Origin: a virus
Direction: 5' to 3' (one strand)
IMG/VR virus record: IMGVR_UViG_3300040810_000390
Location: 1-24,694 of that record
DNA length: 24,694 nt
The notes beneath the pieces were generated by a model, which was given only the letters and a program-made list of their open reading frames with translations, was not told the DNA's origin and ran no database searches. The translations under genes were made by a program, and so were the position numbers. Positions 5,950 through 13,093 of the stretch are shown here, piece after piece (position 1 is the stretch's first letter; each line of letters opens with the position of its first letter).

Positions 5950-6194
5950 TTCTTTTTACTCATGTCTTTCAATTTCTTTTTTTCTAATTCACAATAATGA
6001 ATTATCTTATCTATATCTTCAATTCCGTTCTTATTCAAGTATCGACAAACATATTTTATTACGTTTCCCTGAAAAAATGAAAGGTCGTTTTTTGATATAA
6101 ATTCATATGGTTGAATCTTAAAATTTTTATAATGGGATCCTCCAATTTGTGTATCTTGTGGAAATGCATCTTTAAATATATCTTTATGTGTCAT
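5946..6194 (-). CDS. DUF3310 protein (SaV-like nucleotide-kinase-associated)
   Basis: The core GGSHYKNFKIQPYEFISKND (residues about 18-37) followed by FQGNVIKYVCRYLNKNG and a C-terminal helix DIDKIIHYCELEKKKL is the DUF3310 signature, widespread in phages and often found near replication or nucleotide-metabolism genes. Family members are short, as here (82 aa). No biochemical function is established with certainty. The ATG overlaps the helicase stop (ATGA) and the 3' end overlaps the tiny membrane peptide, so it is embedded in the replication operon. Confidence 0.85.
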   Translation of the reverse strand: MTHKDIFKDAFPQDTQIGGSHYKNFKIQPYEFISKNDLSFFQGNVIKYVCRYLNKNGIEDIDKIIHYCELEKKKLKDMSKKK

Positions 6195-7705
6195 ATTATT
6201 TCTTCTCCTATGTTGTATTGATATTCATAACCTTGATTCATTATAAATAAGTTTTCTTTTGCTCTTGTGACACCAACAAAAAATAACCTATGTTCAGTGT
6301 CTTTATTTATTTGCGCTGCTTCATAAATAATTCTTTCTAAATCTGTAAACAAAATTACATTTTCTGCTTCTTCACCTTTAACAGAATGTATTGTAGCTAA
6401 TTTTATTCTTGCAGGTTTACTTAGATCCTCGCCGCTCGCCACAAGTTCCTGGATATATTGATTTTGATAATCTTTAAAACGTAATGCAGTCCAGTCACCA
6501 TGAGCAATTAAACCATGATCCATTCTTAATTCATCCATGTCTACAGAGTCTACGTTTGCCAGAGACTTGCCTCCAGAAAATCCATAAGAGACATCTCCTT
6601 TATCGTATTTTAAATATTCATAAATGTTTTGAGCTTCTTCTCCGGAGATACTTGCACCCTTATTTAATCGGTCCCAATCATTAATTGCTTTAATGACATC
6701 TAAAGGCAGTAAGTCATTGAATTTACAGTCAAATCTGAATCCTGTTTGTTGCAGGATTGGTACTAAATTTTTCATTTGATCATTAGTTCTAGTTAAAATC
6801 ATCCATTGACCTTTACTAAAATCAATATCTTCTAGTTCTAAATCTTCTATAACATGTCCTTCTGCTTCTCTAGGTTTCCAAACTTTCTCTCTTCTTTCAT
6901 CAATATTATTTAATATTGATAAAGCAGTTCTGTGTATTTCTTTTGGTACTCTTCTTGATACAGTTTGATGATCGGCAGTCCCTTTAAGATTAATAAATAT
7001 TTTAGGATCAGCACCTTGAAAAGCATAGATAGCTTGATCGTCATCCCCTGCAACGTAAGATCTTTTACAACAGGATTCTATGTAAAAGAACATATCCCAT
7101 TGCAAGGGATTCAGATCTTGAGCTTCATCAAGAAAAACGGCGCCGAGGGAGGGGCATAGTTTTTTCTCAACGAAATCGGAAATCATGTCTGAAAATTCAA
7201 ACATGTTATAATCTCTTTTGTAATCAATAATATCTTGATTCAATTGTTCAAGTAAAGGTTCACTTATAAAATCTATTAAATCTAATTTGATTGCTGCATC
7301 TTGCAAACTCATTTTAGTACAACGAGAGTATTCTATAATTTTCATGTATTGATTTTTATATTCATGATAACCATTTTCTTTTTGTATAGTTTCAAAATGC
7401 ATATCGGTGTGTCCATATTTATTTTTAAATGGATTCCAATTTTCATCTTTTAATAATTGAGACTTTGTATCTATGTTTAATAATTTAGTTCCCATTGAAT
7501 GCATGGTGCATATCCAATCAAATTCAAATGTTGGATATTCTTTTTGTATTCTATCTCTTGCTTCATCAGCTGCAGCATTACTAAATGTAATGTAACAAAT
7601 TTTTTTAGGATCAGTTTTATTTACAATTAATTCATTATGTAAATGTTTATGGATTAAGGTATGTGTTTTACCTGTTCCAGGTGGTCCTGCTATGACTGTT
7701 CTCAT
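6191..7705 (-). CDS. UvrD/PcrA-like superfamily 1 DNA helicase
   Basis: All core SF1A motifs are visible in order: Walker A AGPPGTGKTH (6-15), motif Ia around ITFSNAAADEAR (39-50), Walker B/motif II FLDEAQDLNP (191-200), motif III AGDDDQAIYAFQGADP (219-234), motif IV around SRRVPKEIHR (250-259), motif V TIHSVKGEEAENV (438-450) and motif VI FFVGVTRAKENL (475-486). These enzymes use ATP to move 3'-5' along single strands. At 504 aa it is shorter than UvrD, with reduced insert domains. It sits between primase and polymerase with four-base overlaps on both sides, so it may serve as a replicative or repair helicase. No DnaB-type helicase appears in this window. Confidence 0.95.
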   Translation of the reverse strand: MRTVIAGPPGTGKTHTLIHKHLHNELIVNKTDPKKICYITFSNAAADEARDRIQKEYPTFEFDWICTMHSMGTKLLNIDTKSQLLKDENWNPFKNKYGHTDMHFETIQKENGYHEYKNQYMKIIEYSRCTKMSLQDAAIKLDLIDFISEPLLEQLNQDIIDYKRDYNMFEFSDMISDFVEKKLCPSLGAVFLDEAQDLNPLQWDMFFYIESCCKRSYVAGDDDQAIYAFQGADPKIFINLKGTADHQTVSRRVPKEIHRTALSILNNIDERREKVWKPREAEGHVIEDLELEDIDFSKGQWMILTRTNDQMKNLVPILQQTGFRFDCKFNDLLPLDVIKAINDWDRLNKGASISGEEAQNIYEYLKYDKGDVSYGFSGGKSLANVDSVDMDELRMDHGLIAHGDWTALRFKDYQNQYIQELVASGEDLSKPARIKLATIHSVKGEEAENVILFTDLERIIYEAAQINKDTEHRLFFVGVTRAKENLFIMNQGYEYQYNIGEEII

Positions 7706-9276
7706 TCAAATGGTGCTGCTTTCTTTTCTAATCTTTTTGGTGTATACTCTTGCACTTCAATTTTTTCTACAGTCCATAATTTGACTGTTTTCTTTTCTTC
7801 CTTTCCTTTTACTTTAACTGTTATATCTTTAGTTGCTGTCTTACCGTTAAATAAATTTTCTACTAATCTGATTGTTTTATTTTTTGAATAAGTTTTTTCT
7901 GGCCAACTTTTACTTCTAATTATAAATCTCCAAAAATCTTTAAATTTAAAATAACTAACACCATTTTCTGTATAAGGTTTGCTTTGTAATACTGCAGATA
8001 TATCTTTTCCATCACGACTTATAAATTCAGTTAGTAATTCTTTTAATTGTATATCTACTTTAGCATCATCAGGAGCATCTAATGTTGCCATGTTTTTCAT
8101 TAAAGATGCCAGTTGTTTTCTCCACACTAATTTAGCAACTGGAATTAATGGTCTTCCAAGTTCAGTCATACATGCAATACTAAATTTTTCATGATCATGT
8201 AATGTTGCTGCATCAACTTCTATTGAATCTTCATCTATATCTACAAAAAATATTGGTGGATCAGATTCATATTTTCTTATTGATTCAATTGATGGCATTC
8301 TAACATCACCACCTTTTCCATATTGTTTTGTATAACAAAGTTTTTCATTACAAAAATTACAAATAGGTTTATCTTTACATCTATAATCATAGTCTTTCTT
8401 TTCTACTTGTTCTTTAATTCTAATAACATCTTCAGAAGATAATTTAGGTTTGATATATTTTTCATCATTATAATTATCTAAATCTTTTTTCCACCCTGTT
8501 GGATTAAATTTTTTTAAATAAACTCCAATATTAAATAATCCATTATCCCTACCTGATGCTGCAACATCACCATTACCTTCTACAATAGGACCATTTTTAA
8601 TAATGGTATTTAAACATGGTGGACCATCAGGAAATGCTTCTTTCTCTTTTTCTTTTGTTTTATTTACAAATAAATTTTCTAATTCAATATCTTCTAAAGC
8701 AATTAAATCATATGATTTTATAAAACTGTCTATAGTTAAAGAATTACCATTATCATCAATTGCATACTTAACCGTTCTATCTCCACCATGATAAGGCATG
8801 TTTAAAAAACTACCAACATCTCCTCTATCTGCCATAATTTTAGATTGTTTAGGAAATATTTCTGCTTTAGCATAGCCTAATGATGATGCCATTAGTTGTA
8901 ATTTTTGTCTCATCAAAGATGCAGGTACAAATTGTTTTGTAAAACAATAAACATGTGCACCACCTGATTTAGATCTAAATACAATTAGTGGTAATTTCTT
9001 TTCTCTTATCTTTTTAATTAATTTTAAATGATCAAAAGGATATGTATCAATATCTATTGCACCCCATTTACATTTATTATCTTCATTGATTGGTATAATA
9101 CCAAGACCAGGTTCTTCACCTTTTAAATGTTTTTCCCACAACTCATTAGTTACAGGTTCTCTTATAGTTTTGGATCTAACTTCGTTTTTACCGTCGTGTC
9201 TTATTTCTTCAGTTTTTCTAGTGATACCATGTGCACTTTCTAAACCTTTAAATATATCTTTTAATCTTTCTATCAT
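7702..9276 (-). CDS. Archaeo-eukaryotic-type primase (TOTE-like AEP domain)
   Basis: The N-terminal half is an AEP primase domain: the catalytic acidic pair D75/D77 in WGAIDIDTYP, the SKSGGAHVYCF stretch at 102-112 with H108, then AEIFPKQ (138-144) and GSFLNMPYHGG (155-165). This order matches the AEP branch found in TOTE conflict systems and many phages. A linker with YNDEKYIKPKLS and a Cys cluster C300, C306, C309, C314 follows, probably binding zinc or another metal and helping template recognition. The last 200 residues are charged and unassigned. It likely makes primers for the PolA-type polymerase. An AGAGGG site precedes the ATG; a hairpin lies just upstream. It overlaps the helicase by ATGA. 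Confidence 0.85.
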   Translation of the reverse strand: MIERLKDIFKGLESAHGITRKTEEIRHDGKNEVRSKTIREPVTNELWEKHLKGEEPGLGIIPINEDNKCKWGAIDIDTYPFDHLKLIKKIREKKLPLIVFRSKSGGAHVYCFTKQFVPASLMRQKLQLMASSLGYAKAEIFPKQSKIMADRGDVGSFLNMPYHGGDRTVKYAIDDNGNSLTIDSFIKSYDLIALEDIELENLFVNKTKEKEKEAFPDGPPCLNTIIKNGPIVEGNGDVAASGRDNGLFNIGVYLKKFNPTGWKKDLDNYNDEKYIKPKLSSEDVIRIKEQVEKKDYDYRCKDKPICNFCNEKLCYTKQYGKGGDVRMPSIESIRKYESDPPIFFVDIDEDSIEVDAATLHDHEKFSIACMTELGRPLIPVAKLVWRKQLASLMKNMATLDAPDDAKVDIQLKELLTEFISRDGKDISAVLQSKPYTENGVSYFKFKDFWRFIIRSKSWPEKTYSKNKTIRLVENLFNGKTATKDITVKVKGKEEKKTVKLWTVEKIEVQEYTPKRLEKKAAPFE

Positions 9277-9296
9277 TTTCCCTCTGATAAATTTGT

Positions 9297-9324
9297 ATCA
9301 GGCGGCACATCTGTACCGCCTGAT
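9297..9324. repeat. Perfect 9-bp hairpin between binding-protein and primase genes
   Basis: ATCAGGCGG (9297-9305) and CCGCCTGAT (9316-9324) are exact inverted copies around a 10-base loop, GC-rich in an AT-rich setting. No U-run follows on the minus strand, so it is not an ordinary terminator. It lies in the 56-base gap, about 20 bases before the primase ATG. It may stabilise or process the mRNA between the abundant upstream gene and the primase. Confidence 0.65.
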
Positions 9325-9332
9325 TGTGGCAA

Positions 9333-10049
9333 TTACTTGTCGTAATTTCTCATAGAAACATGAAAGTCTTTAGCTGCTTGATACATGCCGCCATCTTTCA
9401 CTTGTTCAGGTGCACCAACAGAAAAACCATACCATTGATTACCTTTTCCAGAGTTTAATACTGATGTTATGTGATAACTAAAAGCATATGGAGCAGGTGT
9501 ATATACACCTTCAGCATCTTTTAGTGTTTGAGATTTTTGCAATGATATCCATTTTCTTGCAATCTTACCTTGAGATGCAGACATTGACATCAAAGCTTTC
9601 TCAGCTCCATTCTCACCAACTATAATAACATAGTTTTGGTGTACTGTTAAAATGTAGTTACCATTTTGTAATCTATCTTTACCACCATCCTTAGTAGTTT
9701 TTGATAGAATATCAGAATCAGCAGGATAAATTTGTTCTGGTCTACCTGAACCAGTACCAAATTCTGCCCATTCTTGGAACTCCATTTTGTAGTAACAAGG
9801 GATTGCTCTGAATCCTTTATCACCATCATATAGTTTTTTAGTAACTATATTTAAGAACATACCTGGTTCTGCACCTTCAACGTAATTTTGATTACGCTTC
9901 TGTGCTTCTCCAGATCCATTCTGTAAAAGTTTTAAGATAGGTAAAGCAAGAGATTCTTGTCTTACATTCTCAAAACCTGTTCCGGCATCTTCTCTATATA
10001 AAATAGTAGAAGGTGTTTGTGCCTTTTTTGTTTGTACTTCTGTACTCAT
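9333..10049 (-). CDS. Probable single-stranded-DNA-binding protein, 238 aa
   Basis: The protein lacks enzyme motifs. It has a disordered N-terminus, then LALPILKLLQNGSGE (33-47), GMFLNIVTKKLYDGDKGFRA (63-82) and several aromatic and beta-prone segments (YYKMEFQEWAEF, NYILTVHQNYVIIVG, YAFSYHITS) that suggest an OB-type fold. Similar proteins sit beside primase and polymerase genes in marine phages and are sometimes labelled binding proteins; I rely on context and composition. The tail is not acidic as in T7 gp2.5, which weakens the case. The AAGGAG site overlaps the stop of the coiled-coil gene upstream, so expression is probably high and coupled. Confidence 0.55.
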   Translation of the reverse strand: MSTEVQTKKAQTPSTILYREDAGTGFENVRQESLALPILKLLQNGSGEAQKRNQNYVEGAEPGMFLNIVTKKLYDGDKGFRAIPCYYKMEFQEWAEFGTGSGRPEQIYPADSDILSKTTKDGGKDRLQNGNYILTVHQNYVIIVGENGAEKALMSMSASQGKIARKWISLQKSQTLKDAEGVYTPAPYAFSYHITSVLNSGKGNQWYGFSVGAPEQVKDGGMYQAAKDFHVSMRNYDK

Positions 10050-10052
10050 AGT

Positions 10053-10595
10053 TTAACTCCTTTTTATATTTGTACGGTTACCTACGTAAGTTTTGAAGCA
10101 ATCAGGGAGTTCGATTCCAGACTCGTGACACTCCCTAACTACTCCTTTAAGGGTCTGAGGATGTACGCCTACTTTCTGGACAGGTTCGTATCCTTGACCT
10201 TTTGCAAGGACAGCATATTGTGCCGCCTTGTTATCTTCGCCACGACCAAAGGTAACGGTGATATCATTTTTAATAATATCACCTCGACCGTTATCACGAA
10301 GCCAGTTAAAAGCTGCATCTTCATCTAAGATAGATGCACTATAAAAGTTGGAGACTTCAACTGTCTCTCCATCTTTTAGCTTTAATTTTTTAATATTCAT
10401 TTCCTCCATCATTTGAGGAATTTCAAACTGTGAAATTATATTTGCTTTTTCTTTTAGTTTCTTAATACCATCTTCAGCATTTTTAATTTCATCTTCTAAA
10501 TTTTTTAGTTCTTGTACTTTGTTAGCTAATTCATTTGGATTAGCAACAGAACTTATTTGATCTTGCTTATCTTCTCTATAATTTATTTCACTCAT
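10053..10595 (-). CDS. Coiled-coil replication-region protein, 180 aa
   Basis: Residues about 22-60 form a charged coiled coil (VQELKNLEDEIKNAEDGIKK), followed by FEIPQMMEEMNIKKLKLKDG, a stretch I recall from conserved phage proteins lying just before binding-protein genes. The C-terminal half carries DEDAAFNWLRDNGRGDIIKN and KVGVHPQTLKGVVRE, resembling a small DNA-contacting helical domain, but no family name can be given safely. It is the first gene after the strong promoter at 10618-10645. The coding bases for the C-terminal third (about 10081-10260) are near 48% G+C by hand count, against about a quarter for the N-terminal part, which suggests a mosaic join. Confidence 0.75.
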   Translation of the reverse strand: MSEINYREDKQDQISSVANPNELANKVQELKNLEDEIKNAEDGIKKLKEKANIISQFEIPQMMEEMNIKKLKLKDGETVEVSNFYSASILDEDAAFNWLRDNGRGDIIKNDITVTFGRGEDNKAAQYAVLAKGQGYEPVQKVGVHPQTLKGVVRECHESGIELPDCFKTYVGNRTNIKRS

Positions 10596-10617
10596 GTGTT
10601 ACCTTTCTATTCTTTCT

Positions 10618-10645
10618 AATATAATCCTACAAACTAAATTGTCAA
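10618..10645 (-). promoter_or_regulatory. Strong sigma70-like promoter of the replication operon
   Basis: On the minus strand TTGACA (10645-10640) is a perfect -35 and TATATT (10623-10618) the -10, with a 16-base spacer. The start would be near 10611, leaving a short leader with AAAGGT before the ATG at 10595. The TGA inside the -35 is also the stop codon of the 115-aa gene. Confidence 0.7.
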
Positions 10646-10989
10646 GTAGTTTCTCTTTGATACAAATCAATTTCAATTGGATAATATCTTCTTTCTTGTT
10701 TGTCCCATTTTAACAATCTATATTGGCCGTTAGTTATATCAGAAACAATTGAACATGCAACACCAATAATTGCAGGATCACCGGTTAATAATAAATAATC
10801 TTCTGGTGTATAATCTTTTAATAATTTTCTTAATTTAAAAACTAAAGGACCTGCACTTAAAATAATTTGTGCATTCTCAGGTAGTAAAACTTTTAATTCA
10901 CCATAGTGGCCAGCACCAATAATGTTTATTTTGGGACGACCTTCTCTAGTACCAGGAATGTCCTGGATGACATAAACTTTATTTTTCAT
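10642..10989 (-). CDS. Conserved protein of unknown function, 115 aa
   Basis: The protein looks like a small alpha/beta domain: NIIGAGHYGELKVLLPEN (23-40), QIILSAGPLVFKLRKLL (41-57) and YLLLTGDPAIIGVACSIVSD (65-84), ending in LLKWDKQERRYYPIEIDLY. The GDPAIIG turn is the most conserved-looking part. I recall this type in marine phage replication regions, always unnamed. It is the first gene after the divergent promoter at 11003-11031 and has no convincing ribosome site; its TSS would be only six to eight bases before the ATG. Its stop TGA lies within the -35 of the next promoter. Confidence 0.7.
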   Translation of the reverse strand: MKNKVYVIQDIPGTREGRPKINIIGAGHYGELKVLLPENAQIILSAGPLVFKLRKLLKDYTPEDYLLLTGDPAIIGVACSIVSDITNGQYRLLKWDKQERRYYPIEIDLYQRETT

Positions 10990-11002
10990 AACTTCTTGAC
11001 AT

Positions 11003-11031
11003 TTTATATGACATTTGATAACGCATTACAA
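11003..11031 (-). promoter_or_regulatory. Minus-strand promoter of the divergent region
   Basis: TTGTAA (11031-11026) and TATAAA (11008-11003) are 17 bases apart on the minus strand. The -10 is flanked directly by two copies of AAATGTCA (minus-strand sense), at 11016-11009 and 11004-10997. Transcription would start near 10996, just ahead of the ATG at 10989. Confidence 0.5.
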
Positions 11032-11044
11032 TAGAAAGTATAAA
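11015..11044 (+). promoter_or_regulatory. Candidate plus-strand promoter for the SNF2 helicase unit
   Basis: TTGATA (11015-11020) and TATAAA (11039-11044) are 18 bases apart. The start would be within a base or two of the ATG at 11053. A perfect TTGACA lies at 10996-11001, but no good -10 is at the right distance, so the exact promoter is uncertain. Confidence 0.35.
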
Positions 11045-11052
11045 TAAAAATT

Positions 11053-12474
11053 ATGGATTATAAATTCAAAAGTAAGCCTTTTGAGCATCAGCTCAAAGCT
11101 TTAGAAATGTCTTGGAACAAAGAAGTATTTGCATACTTTATGGAAATGGGTACCGGTAAATCAAAGGTACTTATTGATAATATTGCTATGCTTTATGATA
11201 AAGGTAAGATTAATGGTGCATTAATTGTTGCACCAAAAGGTGTTTATAAAAACTGGTTGGAAGCAGAAATTCCAAATCACTTACCAGATCATATAGAAAA
11301 GAAAATTGGTTTCTGGCAAACTAAACCTGATGCTCCTGACATGAAAGCTTTGTTTCAAACTGATGAAGATTTACATATTTGTATTATGAATGTTGAAGCG
11401 TTTTCAACTAAAAAAGGATTACAATATGCATGGAAGTTTTTAAATTCACATAGAGCATTAATTGGCATTGATGAATCTACTACAATAAAAAATCCTAGTG
11501 CAAAAAGAACTAAAGCCATTTTAGATTTAGCTCAATATTCTAAGTATAGAAGAATACTTACAGGTTCACCTGTAACTAAATCACCCTTAGATTTATTTAG
11601 TCAATGTCAATTTTTAGATCCGTGGTTACTAGATCAACAATCTTATTATTCATTTAGAACTAGATATGCTATCTGTAGAAAAATAAATGTATCAGGTAGA
11701 CAAGTTGAAATTGTAGTTGGTTATAGAAACTTAGGTGAACTATCAGAAAAATTAAAACCATTTTCATACAGATGTTTAAAAGATGATTGTTTAGATTTAC
11801 CTAAAAAAACTTATATGAAAAGAATTATACAACTCACTGATGAACAAAAAAAATTATATAAACAAATGAAAGAACAGGCTCTTGCTATGTTAAATGGTAA
11901 GATGACTACAACCGCAACTGTCATTACTCAAATGATGAGACTACATCAAATTACTTGTGGTCATTTTAAAGCTGATGATGATTCTGTTCAAGAAGTTAAA
12001 AGTAATAGACTAAATGAACTTATGAATATTATTGAAGAGGTTGAAGGTAAAGCTGTAATATGGGCTCACTATAGATATGATATTAAAAGTATTGTAGATG
12101 CATTAGAGAAAAAATATCCTGGTTCAACTGTAACTTATTTTGGTGACACTACAACTGAAGATAGACAAAAAGCAATTAAAGAAATTCAAAACCCTGATAG
12201 TAAAGTTAGATTTATTGTTGGTACACCACAAACAGGTGGTTATGGTATTACTCTTACAGGTGCATCAACTATGATTTATTATTCTAATGGTTATGATTTA
12301 GAAAAACGTCAACAATCAGAAGCAAGAATAGATAGAATAGGTCAAGAAAAACCAATGACATACATTGATATTATGGCAGAGGAAACTATTGATGAGAAAA
12401 TTGTTAAAGCTTTGAGAAATAAAATAAATATTGCATCTGAAATTATGGGTGAAGAGTTAAAAGAATGGATCTAA
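11053..12474 (+). CDS. SNF2-type superfamily 2 helicase
   Basis: ATP-dependent DNA translocase of compact phage type (473 aa). Visible motifs: Q-like FEHQLKALE (10-18), Walker A EMGTGKSK (31-38), motif Ia LIVAPKGVYKNW (57-68), motif II DESTTIKN (140-147), motif III LTGSPV (169-174), and in the second lobe GTPQTGGYGITLTGAS (390-405) and motif VI QSEARIDRIGQ (421-431) with arginine fingers R425 and R428. Domains outside the two lobes are minimal, so partner proteins may decide the target. Phage SNF2 enzymes probably act in recombination, replication restart or clearing bound proteins. It is transcribed opposite to the replication operon. No Shine-Dalgarno site is visible before the ATG. Confidence 0.93.
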   Translation: MDYKFKSKPFEHQLKALEMSWNKEVFAYFMEMGTGKSKVLIDNIAMLYDKGKINGALIVAPKGVYKNWLEAEIPNHLPDHIEKKIGFWQTKPDAPDMKALFQTDEDLHICIMNVEAFSTKKGLQYAWKFLNSHRALIGIDESTTIKNPSAKRTKAILDLAQYSKYRRILTGSPVTKSPLDLFSQCQFLDPWLLDQQSYYSFRTRYAICRKINVSGRQVEIVVGYRNLGELSEKLKPFSYRCLKDDCLDLPKKTYMKRIIQLTDEQKKLYKQMKEQALAMLNGKMTTTATVITQMMRLHQITCGHFKADDDSVQEVKSNRLNELMNIIEEVEGKAVIWAHYRYDIKSIVDALEKKYPGSTVTYFGDTTTEDRQKAIKEIQNPDSKVRFIVGTPQTGGYGITLTGASTMIYYSNGYDLEKRQQSEARIDRIGQEKPMTYIDIMAEETIDEKIVKALRNKINIASEIMGEELKEWI

Positions 12475-12647
12475 TATTATTTGATAATAATTTATATCAT
12501 TTAGTATCTGTAACAAAAGAAATGTTACAAGGAATAGATATACCTAAAGGTGTGGATTGTTTTGATCTTTGTGAAATAATAAGAGAAAATATTAATTTTA
12601 AACAAAAATTTATGGGATGTATATGTGGGGCCGGAGCCCCACAATAA
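12465..12647 (+). CDS. 60-aa protein coupled to the SNF2 helicase
   Basis: The ATG lies ten bases inside the end of the helicase gene, behind GAAGAG, so it is likely co-translated. The sequence begins MDLILFDNNLYHLVSVTKEM and continues with IDIPKGVDCFDLCEIIRENI, then ends in CICGAGAPQ. Four cysteines occur (two in the middle, two near the end). No family was recognised. The last codons make up a perfect terminator hairpin, so the C-terminal residues may be dictated by RNA structure. Facing gene Hsp20 ends at the next base. Confidence 0.5.
   Translation: MDLILFDNNLYHLVSVTKEMLQGIDIPKGVDCFDLCEIIRENINFKQKFMGCICGAGAPQ
12624..12643. terminator. Perfect 8-bp GC-rich hairpin between convergent genes
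   Basis: TGTGGGGC (12624-12631) and GCCCCACA (12636-12643) pair exactly around CGGA. On the minus strand the loop is UCCG closed by C-G, a UNCG-class tetraloop known for high stability. It begins five bases after the Hsp20 stop on that strand and covers the last codons of the 60-aa gene on the plus strand, where a T-rich but broken run follows. It probably serves both directions. Confidence 0.75.
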
Positions 12648-13037
12648 TTATTTTATATTTACTTTTGTACCTTTAACTTCTTCAGGTTCTTTAAAACCTA
12701 ATTTAATTGTTAGTACACCATCTTTCATTTCAGCTTCATCAACAAGTACATCATTTCTTAATGAGAACTGTTTATAAAACTTTTTATAAGATAGACCTTT
12801 TGTAATATATTCTTTTTCAGAATCATCAACTTGACCAGACACAGTTAATATTCCGTCTTTTACTTCAACAGATATATTTTTCTTATTGTATCCTGCTAGT
12901 CCTAATTCCATTCCGTATTTACCTTTGCCGTATTTCACAACATTGTAAAAAGGGAAAGAATGTATTTTAGTTAAATTATTGAAGACATGATCGAAAGTGT
13001 CATCAAAAAAGTTATTCATTAAACCGAGTGCTGTCAT
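12648..13037 (-). CDS. Small heat-shock protein (Hsp20/alpha-crystallin)
   Basis: ATP-independent holdase chaperone. Residues about 28-120 form the alpha-crystallin domain: FPFYNVVKYGKGKYGMEL, then GLAGYNKKNISVEVKDG ILTVSG in the beta2-beta5 region, YKKFYKQFSLRNDV and the DGVLTIKLGF strand near the end. The N-terminal arm (GLMNNFFDDTFDHVFNNL) is aromatic-rich as usual. The classic C-terminal IxI is not clear; KVNIK is the closest. Its 129 residues are near the family minimum. Such genes occur in marine T4-like and other phages, where a role in capsid or tail assembly or stress survival is supposed. It has its own promoter, an AAGGAGG site, and a hairpin just after the stop, so it is a separate transcription unit. 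Confidence 0.93.
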   Translation of the reverse strand: MTALGLMNNFFDDTFDHVFNNLTKIHSFPFYNVVKYGKGKYGMELGLAGYNKKNISVEVKDGILTVSGQVDDSEKEYITKGLSYKKFYKQFSLRNDVLVDEAEMKDGVLTIKLGFKEPEEVKGTKVNIK

Positions 13038-13093
13038 ATTATCCTCCTTATTTAAGCAAGTTTAATAGGCCACATTATTGTGCACCTGCGTAA

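Noticed and set aside
7661-9355. Several plus-strand frames (for example 7661-7891, 7979-8194, 8603-8791, 9086-9355)
   Set aside because: Antisense to the primase and helicase genes with no start signals or recognisable protein features.
10017-10328. Plus-strand frame of 103 codons opposite the coiled-coil replication gene
   Set aside because: Antisense to a well-supported gene, no ribosome site, no plausible domain; it arises from the G+C island.
13038-13093. RNA thermometer in the Hsp20 leader
   Set aside because: No FourU or ROSE-like stem pairing with the AAGGAGG site was found by eye; only short, weak pairings are possible.
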